From JBBQLG01 sp964251665 (GTDB taxonomy: Bacteria; Bacteroidota; Bacteroidia; Cytophagales; Spirosomataceae), in assembly GCA_964251665.1 (NCBI GenBank), contig CAXUKO010000006.1:248001-312000 (forward strand): DNA of 64,000 nucleotides. Direction: 5' to 3'. Each line of letters starts with the position of its first letter. The stretch's first letter is position 1. The notes beneath the pieces were generated by a model. The model made no database searches, was not told the origin of the DNA, and saw only the letters and a list, made by a program, of their open reading frames with translations. Both the position numbers and the translations under genes were made by a program. Shown piece by piece: positions 52,403-62,204 of this stretch.

Positions 52403-54550
52403 ATGAAAAGCCTTATTTCCCTGTTCCTGCTGCATTACCTTCTCCTGAGTATCGCGTCGGCGGCTCCGGTAGCGGCTGGTAGTTCACCAGTGGATCAGAG
52501 CCCGGTCTATGCTAAATGGACTGATTCGGAACTGACATTAACCAATGGCCTGGTGCAGCGAATCATTAGTCTGCCAGGTAAAGAAGGTCACTTTATAACG
52601 ACATCATACAAGCCAGTTGCCGGTGATTTCAAGTACTTCCAGAAAACAAATCCCGACTTTCAATTTGAGGTAAATGGAACGCCATATACCGGCTCGGGCG
52701 ATTGGAAGCAGGTCGGTATTCGGCTCATTACCGACGCCAAACAGGGCAGCGGGGCGGCTGTGACCCTGTTGAGTCAGGACAAAAAAGTCGAACTGACGGT
52801 CAATTTCCTCCTGTACCCAGCTCTGCCGGTTGTCCGGAAAAGTCTGACCATCAAAAATTTGGCGGAAGAGCCGGTTCGTCTTGAGTCCGTAGATGTGGAG
52901 AAGCTCATTGCCACACCGTATTTCGCCACGACGTTTAGCTGGGTTTGTCATGATTACGGTCGACGGCGGTCTATTGGCCCCTACGATGGGAATTTTCAGG
53001 ATGCGTTATTGACGGTTCATAACAGCGACTGGCAGCAGGGGATTGTCATTGGAAACGAAGCCGCCGGGGTAGTGAAACATACGTCGGTATTTTGGGACGA
53101 ACCCGCCATTCTGAGCGGACTGACGCACAAAGATGCCCGTTTCCCCTTTCGGAAATACATTGAGAAAGGCGAGTCGTTCACCACACCGCAGGTATTTACG
53201 ATGGTGTATAACAACCACAAAGACCCGGATGAAATCCTGAATACGGCCGTTCCGGTGTTTGTCCGTAAGCACATGGACATTCGCCTGTCAGTGTTGAAGG
53301 AAAAACCAACTTTTGTTTACAACACCTGGATGCCGTTCAAGAAAGATATTAACGAGAAGCTAATCTACGAACTGGCCGAAGCGGCAGCTAAAGCGGGCAT
53401 GAAAGAATTTGTGATCGACGATGGCTGGCAGGATGAATACGGCGATTGGGGGATCGACAAGACTAAATTTCCCAACGGGTTAAAGCCTGTGTTCGATCAC
53501 ATAAAATCCCTAGGGATGAAGCCTGGTATATGGGTCAGTATTGGTACAGCCTCACCCACCAGTAATGTGTACAAAAATCACCCGGACTGGTTTGTTCAGG
53601 ATAAGCATGGTAAGCCCACGTCGCTGGTTATCCCCGAACCCGACAAGTACACGGCCTGCTTCGGAACAGGCTGGTATGGCCATATAAAAAGCGTACTCAA
53701 CCGGTTAACCGTCGAGTATGGGTTAGAATACTTGAAGCTCGATTTTTCTGTGGTGACCAGCCCGTACCGCTTCAATCCGTCTGAGTCGGGTTGTTACGCC
53801 ACCAATCACGAGGGTCATAAAGATCATCAGGAGTCGCTGTTTACCAACTACGAACCCATGTGGAAACTCTTCGATGAGTTGCATGCCGTGAAGCCTAACC
53901 TGTTCATCGACTGTACGTTTGAGACGATGGGCGGCCTGCAACTCATCGACTACGCGATGCTGAAGCATGCCGAAGGAGATTGGCTATCTAACTTCAATGA
54001 ACCTGACCAGGAGGGTGACCTGCGCGTGCGCAATATGGCCTGGTGGCGCTCGCCCGCCATGCCTGCAACAGCGCTGGTTATTGGTAATCCAGCCATGCAG
54101 GATAAAGGATGGGAGATGCACATTAAGTCGCTGGCGGGTGCTTTACCCATTATGTTGGGTGATCCCCGGAAGTTAGCCGCCCCGGATCTGAAAAAATACC
54201 GGGCTTACGCGGATTGGCTGCAATTGATGGAAAACCGCCATCAGATCATGAGCTATCGGCAGGACCTCCCCGGATTCGGTGAGCCGATGGAAGGGATGTG
54301 GGACGGCTTTCAACGCATCAACACCGACTCGAAGAAAGGCGGCATCATTGGCGTGTTTCGGCACGGTGGTACAGCCGGGCAACGGATGGTTACTGTCCGG
54401 CAACTCGACCCGGCAACGCGGTACATAGTCAAAACAATGGATGGCAAAGCGGTGGCTTCCCTCACTGGACAGGCCCTGCAAACGAAGGGGTTTCCGGTAA
54501 GTTTAACCAAGCTTTATGATGGGACGCTTTTTGAAGTAAGTACTCAATAA
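52403..54550 (+). CDS. GH36-type alpha-galactosidase
   Basis: A 715-residue exported enzyme starting MKSLISLFLLHYLLLSIASA (52403); the GTG at 52361 adds fourteen residues before a good signal peptide and is not preferred. A beta-sandwich N-terminal domain is followed by a TIM barrel with FVIDDGWQDEYGDWGIDKTKFPNGLK, KPGIWVSIG, EYLKLDFSVV (catalytic nucleophile region) and FIDCTFETMGG (acid/base region). These match GH36/melibiase-like alpha-galactosidases. It would release galactose from raffinose-type sugars or galactomannan. AraC at 51332 is the likely regulator. Confidence 0.85.
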   Translation: MKSLISLFLLHYLLLSIASAAPVAAGSSPVDQSPVYAKWTDSELTLTNGLVQRIISLPGKEGHFITTSYKPVAGDFKYFQKTNPDFQFEVNGTPYTGSGDWKQVGIRLITDAKQGSGAAVTLLSQDKKVELTVNFLLYPALPVVRKSLTIKNLAEEPVRLESVDVEKLIATPYFATTFSWVCHDYGRRRSIGPYDGNFQDALLTVHNSDWQQGIVIGNEAAGVVKHTSVFWDEPAILSGLTHKDARFPFRKYIEKGESFTTPQVFTMVYNNHKDPDEILNTAVPVFVRKHMDIRLSVLKEKPTFVYNTWMPFKKDINEKLIYELAEAAAKAGMKEFVIDDGWQDEYGDWGIDKTKFPNGLKPVFDHIKSLGMKPGIWVSIGTASPTSNVYKNHPDWFVQDKHGKPTSLVIPEPDKYTACFGTGWYGHIKSVLNRLTVEYGLEYLKLDFSVVTSPYRFNPSESGCYATNHEGHKDHQESLFTNYEPMWKLFDELHAVKPNLFIDCTFETMGGLQLIDYAMLKHAEGDWLSNFNEPDQEGDLRVRNMAWWRSPAMPATALVIGNPAMQDKGWEMHIKSLAGALPIMLGDPRKLAAPDLKKYRAYADWLQLMENRHQIMSYRQDLPGFGEPMEGMWDGFQRINTDSKKGGIIGVFRHGGTAGQRMVTVRQLDPATRYIVKTMDGKAVASLTGQALQTKGFPVSLTKLYDGTLFEVSTQ

Positions 54551-54556
54551 ACGATT

Positions 54557-54653
54557 GGAACGCGGATAAAACGGATGCTCCGCAACGCAGATTTGCACGG
54601 ATGTTTTGTCAGCGGAAATCCGCGTTGCGGAGCATCCGTTTTATCCGCGTTCC
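54557..54653. repeat. Intergenic palindrome, 38-base arms
   Basis: Arms 54557-54594 and 54616-54653 pair over 37 of 38 bases with a 21-base loop, between the GH36 gene and the PhyH gene on the same strand. Its first 13 bases (GGAACGCGGATAA) recur at 63930-63942, so it belongs to a dispersed family. Confidence 0.85.
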
Positions 54654-54688
54654 CTAAAAATATTTATAACCTAATATCATCGATCAAC

Positions 54689-55540
54689 ATGGCAAACAAC
54701 ACACTCACTCCAGGACAAATCCAGCAGTATAACCAGGATGGTTATCTTATAATCAGAAACTTTCTCAATGCCGAAGAAGTCGACAAATTATACCGGGTCG
54801 CTATTGAGGATAGTATGGTCAGCAAAAACGCGATCAACGTCAACGATAGCACGGGCAAACGCAGCAAACTGTCGCTCTGGTACAAACCGGGCAACGATAC
54901 CTACGGCCTGCTGACCCGCAGTGAGCGACTGGTTGCCGCTACGGATGCGCTGCTTGACAAAAACGCGGACGGAGAAGGCACCGAGGTATGTCATTTTCAC
55001 TCCAAGCTCATGCAGAAAGAACCCCGCGTGGGTGGCGCCTGGGAGTGGCATCAGGATTACGGCTACTGGTACAAGAATGAGTTTTTGTTGCCCGATCAGA
55101 TGATGTCGGTGATGGTCGCTATCACCGATGCGAATCAGGAGAACGGTTGCCTGCAGGTGATCAAAGGTTCGCACAAAATGGGCCGGGTCGAACATGGTTT
55201 TGCGGGCGAACAGGTGGGCGCATCACAACGGTACGTCGACCTGGCACTGAAGACAATGGAGCTGGTGTATGTGGAGTTGAAAGCGGGCGATGTTCTCTTT
55301 TTCCACAGCAATATTCTCCATCGTTCCGAAGCCAATCTGTCGGATAAGCCCCGCTGGTCGATGATTTCGTGCTACAACCGGGCGAGTAACATCGGCTATA
55401 ACGATTCGGCTTCGTCCCTGTCGAGTATCACGCCCATCGACGTCGTCCCTGACGAGGCTTTATTGACCTGGGATGCGGCCGGCCTTTCCGAAGAGGGCGC
55501 CGATTTTCTCGCAAAAGAGGCCGATGTGGCCTTGAAATAA
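54689..55540 (+). CDS. Phytanoyl-CoA dioxygenase (PhyH) family protein
   Basis: A 283-residue Fe(II)/2-oxoglutarate-type oxygenase. The start MANNTLTPGQIQQY (54689) is used because the upstream frame lies in the palindrome. His121 and Asp123 in WEWHQDYGYWY and a distal His211 in LHRSEANLSDKPRW form the iron facial triad, and the Arg after it can hold 2-oxoglutarate. The substrate is unknown. The position between a galactosidase and a sugar porter suggests a sugar-related or small-molecule oxidation. Confidence 0.88.
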   Translation: MANNTLTPGQIQQYNQDGYLIIRNFLNAEEVDKLYRVAIEDSMVSKNAINVNDSTGKRSKLSLWYKPGNDTYGLLTRSERLVAATDALLDKNADGEGTEVCHFHSKLMQKEPRVGGAWEWHQDYGYWYKNEFLLPDQMMSVMVAITDANQENGCLQVIKGSHKMGRVEHGFAGEQVGASQRYVDLALKTMELVYVELKAGDVLFFHSNILHRSEANLSDKPRWSMISCYNRASNIGYNDSASSLSSITPIDVVPDEALLTWDAAGLSEEGADFLAKEADVALK

Positions 55541-55550
55541 GGTTTTTGGG

Positions 55551-55642
55551 CCACAGAGATGCACGGAGGAGCACAGAGATACACGGAGGAAAGTGTAAAA
55601 AAAGCTCCGTGTATCTCTGTGGCCCTCGGTGCATCTCTACGG
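55551..55642. repeat. Intergenic palindrome, 38-base arms, CACGGAG family
   Basis: Arms 55551-55588 and 55605-55642 pair over 33 of 38 bases with a 16-base loop. Repeated words CACAGAGAT and CACGGAG match the palindrome at 17575-17648. It lies between the PhyH gene and the sugar porter on the same strand. Confidence 0.8.
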
Positions 55643-55686
55643 TCTGCCGTTGCGGTGTCACATTTTTTCTCTAAACCCTTTACTCA

Positions 55687-57072
55687 ATGGCCGTTATCAT
55701 TCAGGCTCAACCGGAAACCGGCCGGGTTCATGCTGATGTAAACCGAACCTATGTCTACCTCATCAGTGCCATTGCTGCACTGGGTGGGGTGCTGTTTGGC
55801 TTCGATCTGGTCATTATCTCCGGCACTGTCCCATTTTTTACCCGGTATTTTCAACTCGATGAACTGCAAACCGGCTGGGCCGTAGGCTGTATCAACCTCG
55901 GAGCCGCCATAGGTGCGCTCATTGGCGGTAAATTAAGCGATTCGCTGGGTCGTAAAAAACTCCTGATGGGCTGTGCGGTGCTGTTTGCCATAACGGGCCT
56001 TGGTACGGGCTGGGCGGGCAGTTTTCCGGCGTTTGTATCGTTTCGGATGCTAAGTGGGGTAGCCGTAGGCGCAGCGGCTTTGGTATGCCCGATGTACGTA
56101 GCCGAAATATCACCCGCTGCCATGCGGGGAAGGATGGTGTCGTTCTATCAACTCTCCATTGTGATTGGTATTCTGCTGGCTTACCTCTCCAATTACCTGC
56201 TTCTGAATAGCGGAGACAACAACTGGCGGTGGATGTTTTCGTCGCAGTCGGTACCGTCGTTGTTGTTCTTTGTAGGCTTGTTTTTCGTGGCCGAAAGCCC
56301 GCGCTGGCTGATTCGAAAACAACGGACTGCCGAAGCCGACGCAATTCTGACCCGTATTGGCGGTAACGCCTATGCCCGGCTGGAGTCGGCCCAAATTACG
56401 GCCAGTTTCGCGCACGAGACCAAAGAGGCCGTTAGCGACCTGTTTCGGAAAGATCTCTGGCCGATTGTGTTTATTGGCATCATCGTCGCGGTTTTCTCGC
56501 AGGCAGTCGGGCAGAACTCACTGTTTTCCTACGCCCCCGAACTATTCCGGCAGGCGGGTATGGCGCAGGATTCGGCCTTTTTGCAGTCGATAATTATTGG
56601 TGTGATCAACTTCATTTTTACGTTCATCGCCATCGGTACAATTGATAAGGTCGGTCGGAAAAAGTTATTACAGTACGGATCGGGTTTGCTGTGTCTGGAT
56701 GCCCTCGCGTTGTCAGCGGCTTTTTACTTTCAGTTGCCGGGTGTGTGGGTGCTGGTTTTCGTGCTGACGTTCATAGCCATTTATTCGGCTACACTGGGGC
56801 CGGTAACGTGGGTCGCCCTGTCCGAAATCTTCCCCAATCGGATACGGGGGAACGCGCTGGCGCTGGCGACGCTGGCCCTGTGGATCACGAACTTCTTTAC
56901 AACGGCCTCGTTTCCGGTCATGAAACAGTCGCTGGGGTTACCCATCACGTTTGGCTTTCACGCCATTCTGTGTTTCATCTACTTCCTATTTGTCCGGGTA
57001 CGAATCCCCGAAACGAAAAATAAATCACTGGAAGAGATTGAGGCTGAACTGACCGGAAAATACAACGCCTGA
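55687..57072 (+). CDS. Sugar porter MFS transporter
   Basis: A 461-residue inner-membrane carrier with twelve hydrophobic segments. Sugar porter motifs are present: GVLFGFDLVIISG in helix 1, GGKLSDSLGRKKLL after helix 2, ESPRWLIRKQR in the central loop, and DKVGRKKLL and RIPETKNKSLEEIEAEL at the C terminus. It would import a monosaccharide by proton symport. It is followed by the isomerase gene with a one-base gap, so the two are coupled. Confidence 0.93.
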   Translation: MAVIIQAQPETGRVHADVNRTYVYLISAIAALGGVLFGFDLVIISGTVPFFTRYFQLDELQTGWAVGCINLGAAIGALIGGKLSDSLGRKKLLMGCAVLFAITGLGTGWAGSFPAFVSFRMLSGVAVGAAALVCPMYVAEISPAAMRGRMVSFYQLSIVIGILLAYLSNYLLLNSGDNNWRWMFSSQSVPSLLFFVGLFFVAESPRWLIRKQRTAEADAILTRIGGNAYARLESAQITASFAHETKEAVSDLFRKDLWPIVFIGIIVAVFSQAVGQNSLFSYAPELFRQAGMAQDSAFLQSIIIGVINFIFTFIAIGTIDKVGRKKLLQYGSGLLCLDALALSAAFYFQLPGVWVLVFVLTFIAIYSATLGPVTWVALSEIFPNRIRGNALALATLALWITNFFTTASFPVMKQSLGLPITFGFHAILCFIYFLFVRVRIPETKNKSLEEIEAELTGKYNA

Positions 57073-57073
57073 T

Positions 57074-57952
57074 ATGACGAATAACGCGCTGCCGATTCGC
57101 TTTTACGCACCCGAGTGGGGAAACACACTGCCCTTCGATGGGTTTTGCCAGAACGTGAAGGCCGCTGGTTACGATGGTGTCGAAATGGCGTTGCCGCTGG
57201 ACCCCGCCGAGAGCCGGGATATGGTGTACTGTTTGCGTACTTACGGGCTCGACCTCATCGGGCAGTACTGGCAGTCGGTTGAACCGGACTTGGATGAACA
57301 CAGTCAACAGTACGAAAAGTACCTCCGAAACCTGATTGCGGCCTTCCCGGTCTTCATCAATTGTCAGACCGGGAAGGATTACTTTACGTTCGAGCAGAAC
57401 CGGCAACTATTCGCGTTGGCAAACCGGATTTCTGCCGAAACGGGTGTGAAGATCATTCACGAAACGCACCGGGGAAAGGCGCTCTTTGCCGCTCACATCT
57501 GCCGCGATTACCTGACCCAACTACCCGATATTCGGATTACACTCGACATTGCTCACTGGTGTAACGTCCATGAATCGCTGCTTGATGACCAGCCCGAAGC
57601 CGTCGCTTTAGCCATCGCCCATACCGATCATATTCACAGCCGGGTAGGGCATCCCGAAGGGCCACAGGTTAACGATCCCCGCGCACCGGAATGGGAAACG
57701 GCACTTCAGGCGCATTTGGGCTGGTGGGACCGGGTGGTGGAGACGCATCGGCAAAATGGCACGCAGCTTACCATAACGACCGAGTTCGGCCCGGCTCCCT
57801 ACATGCCGCTGGTGCCGTACACGCAGATGCCGCTGGCCAATCAGTGGGATATCAATGTGTTTATGATGAACCTGCTGAAGAAGCGCTATACCGATCAACC
57901 CACATTATACCAGCGCTCAGGAAGTGAAAATTTAAAAATTACTGGAAAATAG
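57074..57952 (+). CDS. Sugar phosphate isomerase/epimerase-like TIM-barrel protein
   Basis: A 292-residue cytosolic AP-endonuclease-2-type TIM barrel. Metal ligands lie in KIIHETHRGK (Glu), ITLDIAHW (Asp), HTDHIHSRVG (His) and LTITTEFGPAP (Glu). The start ATG (57074) follows the transporter stop by one base. It may isomerise or epimerise the imported sugar; the precise reaction is not clear from sequence. Confidence 0.85.
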   Translation: MTNNALPIRFYAPEWGNTLPFDGFCQNVKAAGYDGVEMALPLDPAESRDMVYCLRTYGLDLIGQYWQSVEPDLDEHSQQYEKYLRNLIAAFPVFINCQTGKDYFTFEQNRQLFALANRISAETGVKIIHETHRGKALFAAHICRDYLTQLPDIRITLDIAHWCNVHESLLDDQPEAVALAIAHTDHIHSRVGHPEGPQVNDPRAPEWETALQAHLGWWDRVVETHRQNGTQLTITTEFGPAPYMPLVPYTQMPLANQWDINVFMMNLLKKRYTDQPTLYQRSGSENLKITGK

Positions 57953-58079
57953 ATAGACAAAACCGGGAAGAATGGCTGGTTGCTCTGTTTACCGATGGGC
58001 TTTGTTGCGACTTATGCCCGATGGTGACGTTCCGGATTTTCCGGCTGGGAATAGACAAGTACTTTTTTCTAAGATACGT

Positions 58080-59678
58080 ATGAAAACCCTTCTCGTGCTG
58101 ATTATGCTGTCGGTAGCGGTCCTTAATACCTTTGCCACCAACTACTATGTGTCGGCAACGGGGGTTAATACCAACGACGGAAAGTCAACGACTACGCCTT
58201 TCCTGACGATTCAGAAAGCAGCCGATCTGACCGTTGCTGGCGATACGGTTTTCGTGATGAATGGCACGTATGCGTCTACCTCGGGAACGGTACTCAACAT
58301 CACCCGGTCGGGCACGGCAACGGGCTACATTACCTACAAAGCCATGCCAGGCCACTCGCCCAAAATCACGGCGTCGGGCAACGCCTGGAACGCGGTGTCC
58401 ATCAACGGGTCGTACGTTGTTGTGGAGGGCATTGAACTGGAGGGTAATAATGCAAATCTGACGTACGAAGGTGCCCTGGCGGCTTATCAGGCTCAGGTGG
58501 CTGGCGGCCCCGCCCGCGCGACCTACAACACCAACGCTATTTCCATCGGTGGGCCGGGAGCCGAGTCGAAACGGCCTCATCATGTCACGATTCGAAACTG
58601 CCGGGTGCATGATTTCCCGGGGGGCGGTATCAGTTCGATTCAGGCCGATTATACGACCATCGAGAATAATCTGGTTTACAACAACGCGTGGTACATGGTC
58701 TACGCCGGCAGCGGAATCAGCATCCTGACGCCATTCAACAGCGATAAACTCACGGTCTACAAAAATGTCGTTCGGAATAACCGTTGCTTCACCAATAAAA
58801 CGACTATTCCCTGGATTAGTCTGAAACGACTGAGCGACGGCAACGGTATCATCCTCGACGTAAATCAGCATGCCTACGATAACCAGAGTGGTACCAGTTC
58901 AACGCCCGACGAAGCGTATACCGGCCGTACGCTGGTCGAAAATAACCTCTGCGTCAATAACGGAGGGTCGGGTATTCACGCGTTTAAAGCCGACCATGTG
59001 GATATCATCAATAATACGGCCTACCAGAATGCCACGGTGATGACCGACTACGCCAACATATACGCGAACGACTGCGCCGATGTGAACATCATCAACAATA
59101 TCATGTATGCGGCAGACGGTAAGAAATGCAACTCCAACACCAAACTGGTGAATGTGCTGTATGACTATAACATTTACTTCAACGGAACGGTAGCTGTAAA
59201 AGGGCCCAACGATCTGGTGGCTGACCCCAAGTTTGTGAATCCATCGACGGACATTGCTACGGCTAATTTTACCCTGCGCCCCACCAGCCCCGCCATCGAC
59301 CAGGGCAGCACGACGCCGGGCCAGTTCAGCCTGACGGATCTGGTCGGACACAGCCGGACGCTTGGCACCAGGCCCGACCGGGGAGCTTACGAGTTCAGCA
59401 GCGCAATTGTTACGGGAGTACTACCCGCTGAACGGACTGATAAAGTCACTGTTTTTCCGAATCCGGCGGGCGAAACACTCACGGTACACGTACCCCAAAG
59501 CCCGCCGGTCAATACCCGGATCGAGGTGTTCAGTTCGACCGGTAGTTCACTGAAAAAGCAGACTGTTTCGGCCGGAACGGCGCAGGTGGGGATTCAGGAT
59601 TTGCCGGCAGGGCTGTATGTGGTTGTGGTATACCAGAAAGACCTGCCTGCTTCGGTTCATAAATTCATCAAGCAGTAA
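58080..59678 (+). CDS. Right-handed beta-helix protein with T9SS sorting domain
   Basis: A 532-residue secreted protein starting MKTLLVLIMLSVAVLNTFATN (58080). Residues about 22-440 form a parallel beta-helix (NNYYVSATGVNTNDGKSTTTPFLTIQKAADL, repeated IENNLVYNN, VENNLCVNNGGSGIHAF and IINNIMYAAD turns) like pectate-lyase and other polysaccharide-binding proteins. The C-terminal 75 residues (VFPNPAGETLTV, AGLYVVVV, HKFIKQ) are a type IX secretion domain, so it reaches the surface. It may degrade or bind a polyuronate. Catalytic residues are not certain. Confidence 0.88.
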   Translation: MKTLLVLIMLSVAVLNTFATNYYVSATGVNTNDGKSTTTPFLTIQKAADLTVAGDTVFVMNGTYASTSGTVLNITRSGTATGYITYKAMPGHSPKITASGNAWNAVSINGSYVVVEGIELEGNNANLTYEGALAAYQAQVAGGPARATYNTNAISIGGPGAESKRPHHVTIRNCRVHDFPGGGISSIQADYTTIENNLVYNNAWYMVYAGSGISILTPFNSDKLTVYKNVVRNNRCFTNKTTIPWISLKRLSDGNGIILDVNQHAYDNQSGTSSTPDEAYTGRTLVENNLCVNNGGSGIHAFKADHVDIINNTAYQNATVMTDYANIYANDCADVNIINNIMYAADGKKCNSNTKLVNVLYDYNIYFNGTVAVKGPNDLVADPKFVNPSTDIATANFTLRPTSPAIDQGSTTPGQFSLTDLVGHSRTLGTRPDRGAYEFSSAIVTGVLPAERTDKVTVFPNPAGETLTVHVPQSPPVNTRIEVFSSTGSSLKKQTVSAGTAQVGIQDLPAGLYVVVVYQKDLPASVHKFIKQ

Positions 59679-59743
59679 ACTGGTTAAACCTGTTCGCTTT
59701 TTTGCCTTAACTTGTCTTCTATTCTGTCAACCCTACAAACGCT

Positions 59744-61081
59744 ATGTCAGACCTAACCAACCGCCGTGATTTCCTCCGTACGGCTTCCGTAGCGGGCACC
59801 AGCCTGCTGCTCTCCCCATCGCTGTCGGCGGGGGGCTTCTTTACCGGTGCGCCTAATGATAAAGTTGTTGTGGGCGTAATGGGTACCAACAGCCGGGGCC
59901 TGTTTCTGGCCAAAACTTTCGCCAAACTGCCCAACGTTGAGGTGGGCTACATCTGCGATGTCGACCAGAACGTGCTGAACAAAACCCTGGCTGAAGTCGA
60001 GAAGCTGACCGGTAAACGGCCTCAGGGCGTCACCGACATCCGAAAACTGCTGGAGAAGAAAGATTTTGATGCCCTGGCTATTGCAGCCCCCGACCACTGG
60101 CACGCCCCCGCGACCATTATGGGCTGCCAGGCGGGTAAACACGTTTACGTCGAGAAACCGTGCAGCCACAACCCGCACGAGGGCGAAATGGCCGTAGAAG
60201 CCGCCCGGAAGTACAACCGGCTGGTACAGATGGGAAGTCAGCGACGGTCGTTCACCAACGTGAAGGATCTGGTGCAGCAACTCCAGTCGGGGGCTATTGG
60301 CCGGGTTTATTTTGCGCGTGGCTGGTACACCAACTGGCGACCCAGCATTGGCAGGGGCAAGGAAGTTCCGGTGCCGGCCAACCTCAACTATGACCTCTGG
60401 CAGGGACCAGCGCCCCGGCAGGCCTACCGCGATAACCTGATTCACTATAACTGGCACTGGTTCTGGAACTGGGGCACCGGCGAAGCCCTCAACAACGGCA
60501 CCCACGAAATCGACGTCATGCGCTGGGGACTGGGTGTCGATTACCCCACAAAAGTAGTGTCGGCGGGTGGCCGGTTTGCCTTTCAGGACGACTGGCAGAC
60601 GCCCGACACGCAAACGATCACGGCTAATTTCACCAACAACACGGCCCTGACCTGGGAAGGGCGGAGCTGCAACGGGTACGGCTCGGAAGGACAAGGGCGG
60701 GGCGTCATTTTCTACGGTACGACCGGGACGCTGGTGTATCCCGGTGCCAACAGCTATACCATCTACGACCAGAAGGGGAAAGTGGTGAAGGAGGTAAAGG
60801 ACGACACCGTCGCCGACCCCACCAACCCGGTCAGCCCAACCGATAAATTAGACGCCACCCACCTGCAAAACTTTGTCAGCACGATTCGGGGCGATGCCAA
60901 ACTGACGGCCGACATTTTACAGGGGCATAAATCGACCGTGATTGCTCACTTAGGCAATATATCACAGCGGGTCGGCCGGGCGCTGAACTGCGATCCACAG
61001 AACGGCCACATTCTGAACGACAGGGAAGCGATGCAACTGTGGAGCCGGGAGTATGACAAAAGCTGGAATGTGAAGGTGTAA
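59744..61081 (+). CDS. Tat-exported Gfo/Idh/MocA family oxidoreductase
   Basis: A 445-residue oxidoreductase. A Tat signal (NRRDFLRTASVAGTSLLLSPSLSA) precedes an NAD(P)-binding Rossmann domain with GVMGTNSRG and VEKPCSHNPHEGE. A WRPSIGRG segment and a C-terminal alpha/beta domain follow. Members oxidise sugars, often at C3, in the periplasm. The adjacent periplasmic isomerase-like gene, the DUF1080 gene elsewhere in the window and two TIM-barrel isomerases suggest a 3-keto-sugar route; this is inference. Confidence 0.88.
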   Translation: MSDLTNRRDFLRTASVAGTSLLLSPSLSAGGFFTGAPNDKVVVGVMGTNSRGLFLAKTFAKLPNVEVGYICDVDQNVLNKTLAEVEKLTGKRPQGVTDIRKLLEKKDFDALAIAAPDHWHAPATIMGCQAGKHVYVEKPCSHNPHEGEMAVEAARKYNRLVQMGSQRRSFTNVKDLVQQLQSGAIGRVYFARGWYTNWRPSIGRGKEVPVPANLNYDLWQGPAPRQAYRDNLIHYNWHWFWNWGTGEALNNGTHEIDVMRWGLGVDYPTKVVSAGGRFAFQDDWQTPDTQTITANFTNNTALTWEGRSCNGYGSEGQGRGVIFYGTTGTLVYPGANSYTIYDQKGKVVKEVKDDTVADPTNPVSPTDKLDATHLQNFVSTIRGDAKLTADILQGHKSTVIAHLGNISQRVGRALNCDPQNGHILNDREAMQLWSREYDKSWNVKV

Positions 61082-61082
61082 G

Positions 61083-61124
61083 CTGTAGAGACAAAATATT
61101 TTGCCGGTCCGCCGGTCTCTACAG
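61083..61124. terminator. Inverted repeat after the oxidoreductase gene
   Basis: Arms CTGTAGAGAC (61083-61092) and GTCTCTACAG (61115-61124) are exact reverse complements starting two bases after the stop at 61081. A terminator or a small repeat element is possible. Confidence 0.5.
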
Positions 61125-61297
61125 TGTTATGATAGGATTCACTCTATACGGTCTTACAATATTGTTTAAAAGCTTGTGGAAGGCATCTATGTTAGGGGCA
61201 GCCACTTATAGGATTCCTGATTAATAGTAACTTTTGTTTTTAAAATAGTCTTTTTTAGGGATATTTTTGACCTGCAATTCCTAACCAATCATCAACC

Positions 61298-62137
61298 GTG
61301 AAAAACAGCTTTCTTCTTTTCGCTACCCTGTTAAGTGTACATTCAGTACACGCCCAGAAGCCCGTATTTTCCCAAACGCCCGGCATGGTATCCTACACCT
61401 ACCGGAATAGCTTTCAGAAGAACGTGGCGGCTACCCTCGATACCATCAAGAGCCTGGGCATTACTGATATGGAGTTCTCTAACCTGTTCGGGCAGTCAGC
61501 CGCCGACCTGCGTAAACTCCTCGACGAACGAGGCATGAAGTGCTCCTCCTTCGGAGTTAGTTATCCTGACGCACTCACTAAAACGGCCGAAGTCGGGCAG
61601 AACGCCAAAACACTCGGCGCGCAGTATGTGCGCGTAGCCTGGATTCCGCATCAGGGGCCGTTTACCCTCGAACTGGCCCAGAAAACGGTAGCCGAATTCA
61701 ATCAGATGGGGAAAAAGCTGAAGGACGAGTACGGCATCACCTTCTGCTACCATAATCACGGCTATGAGTTCGAGAAGTACGAGAACGGCACGCTCTTCGA
61801 CTACATTGTGCAACATACCGACCCGCAGTACGTGAGTTTCGAGATGGATATTCTGTGGACGGTTTTTCCGGGCCAGGACCCGGCTGCGCTGCTGAACAAA
61901 TACGCTGGCCGGTTTAAACTGATGCACCTCAAAGACCTGCGCAAGGGCATTGTCGGCAATTTGTCGGGCGGTACACCGGTCGAGAACGATGTGGCGCTGG
62001 GTACCGGTCAGATTGATTTGCCGGCGGTGTTGAAAGCCGCCCGGAAAGCGGGTGTGCAGCACTACTACATCGAAGACGAAAGTCCCAGTGTGGCCACGCA
62101 GGTACCGCAGAGCATTGCGTATTTGAAACGGCTTTGA
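61298..62137 (+). CDS. Periplasmic sugar phosphate isomerase/epimerase-like protein
   Basis: A 279-residue TIM-barrel protein starting at GTG 61298 with a signal peptide (MKNSFLLFATLLSVHSVHAQ), so it acts outside the cytoplasm. Motifs include ITFCYHNHGYEF, VSFEMDILWTVFPG, LMHLKDLRKG and a final YYIEDESPS, which are typical metal-binding positions of the AP-endonuclease-2-like family. It may handle keto-sugar intermediates made by the adjacent oxidoreductase. Confidence 0.85.
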   Translation: MKNSFLLFATLLSVHSVHAQKPVFSQTPGMVSYTYRNSFQKNVAATLDTIKSLGITDMEFSNLFGQSAADLRKLLDERGMKCSSFGVSYPDALTKTAEVGQNAKTLGAQYVRVAWIPHQGPFTLELAQKTVAEFNQMGKKLKDEYGITFCYHNHGYEFEKYENGTLFDYIVQHTDPQYVSFEMDILWTVFPGQDPAALLNKYAGRFKLMHLKDLRKGIVGNLSGGTPVENDVALGTGQIDLPAVLKAARKAGVQHYYIEDESPSVATQVPQSIAYLKRL

Positions 62138-62204
62138 CGTTATCCTCCTGATAGCGGAGCATTACTTCTCTACCATCGGCAAAGCGTCATTACACCCCAT
62201 CCCT

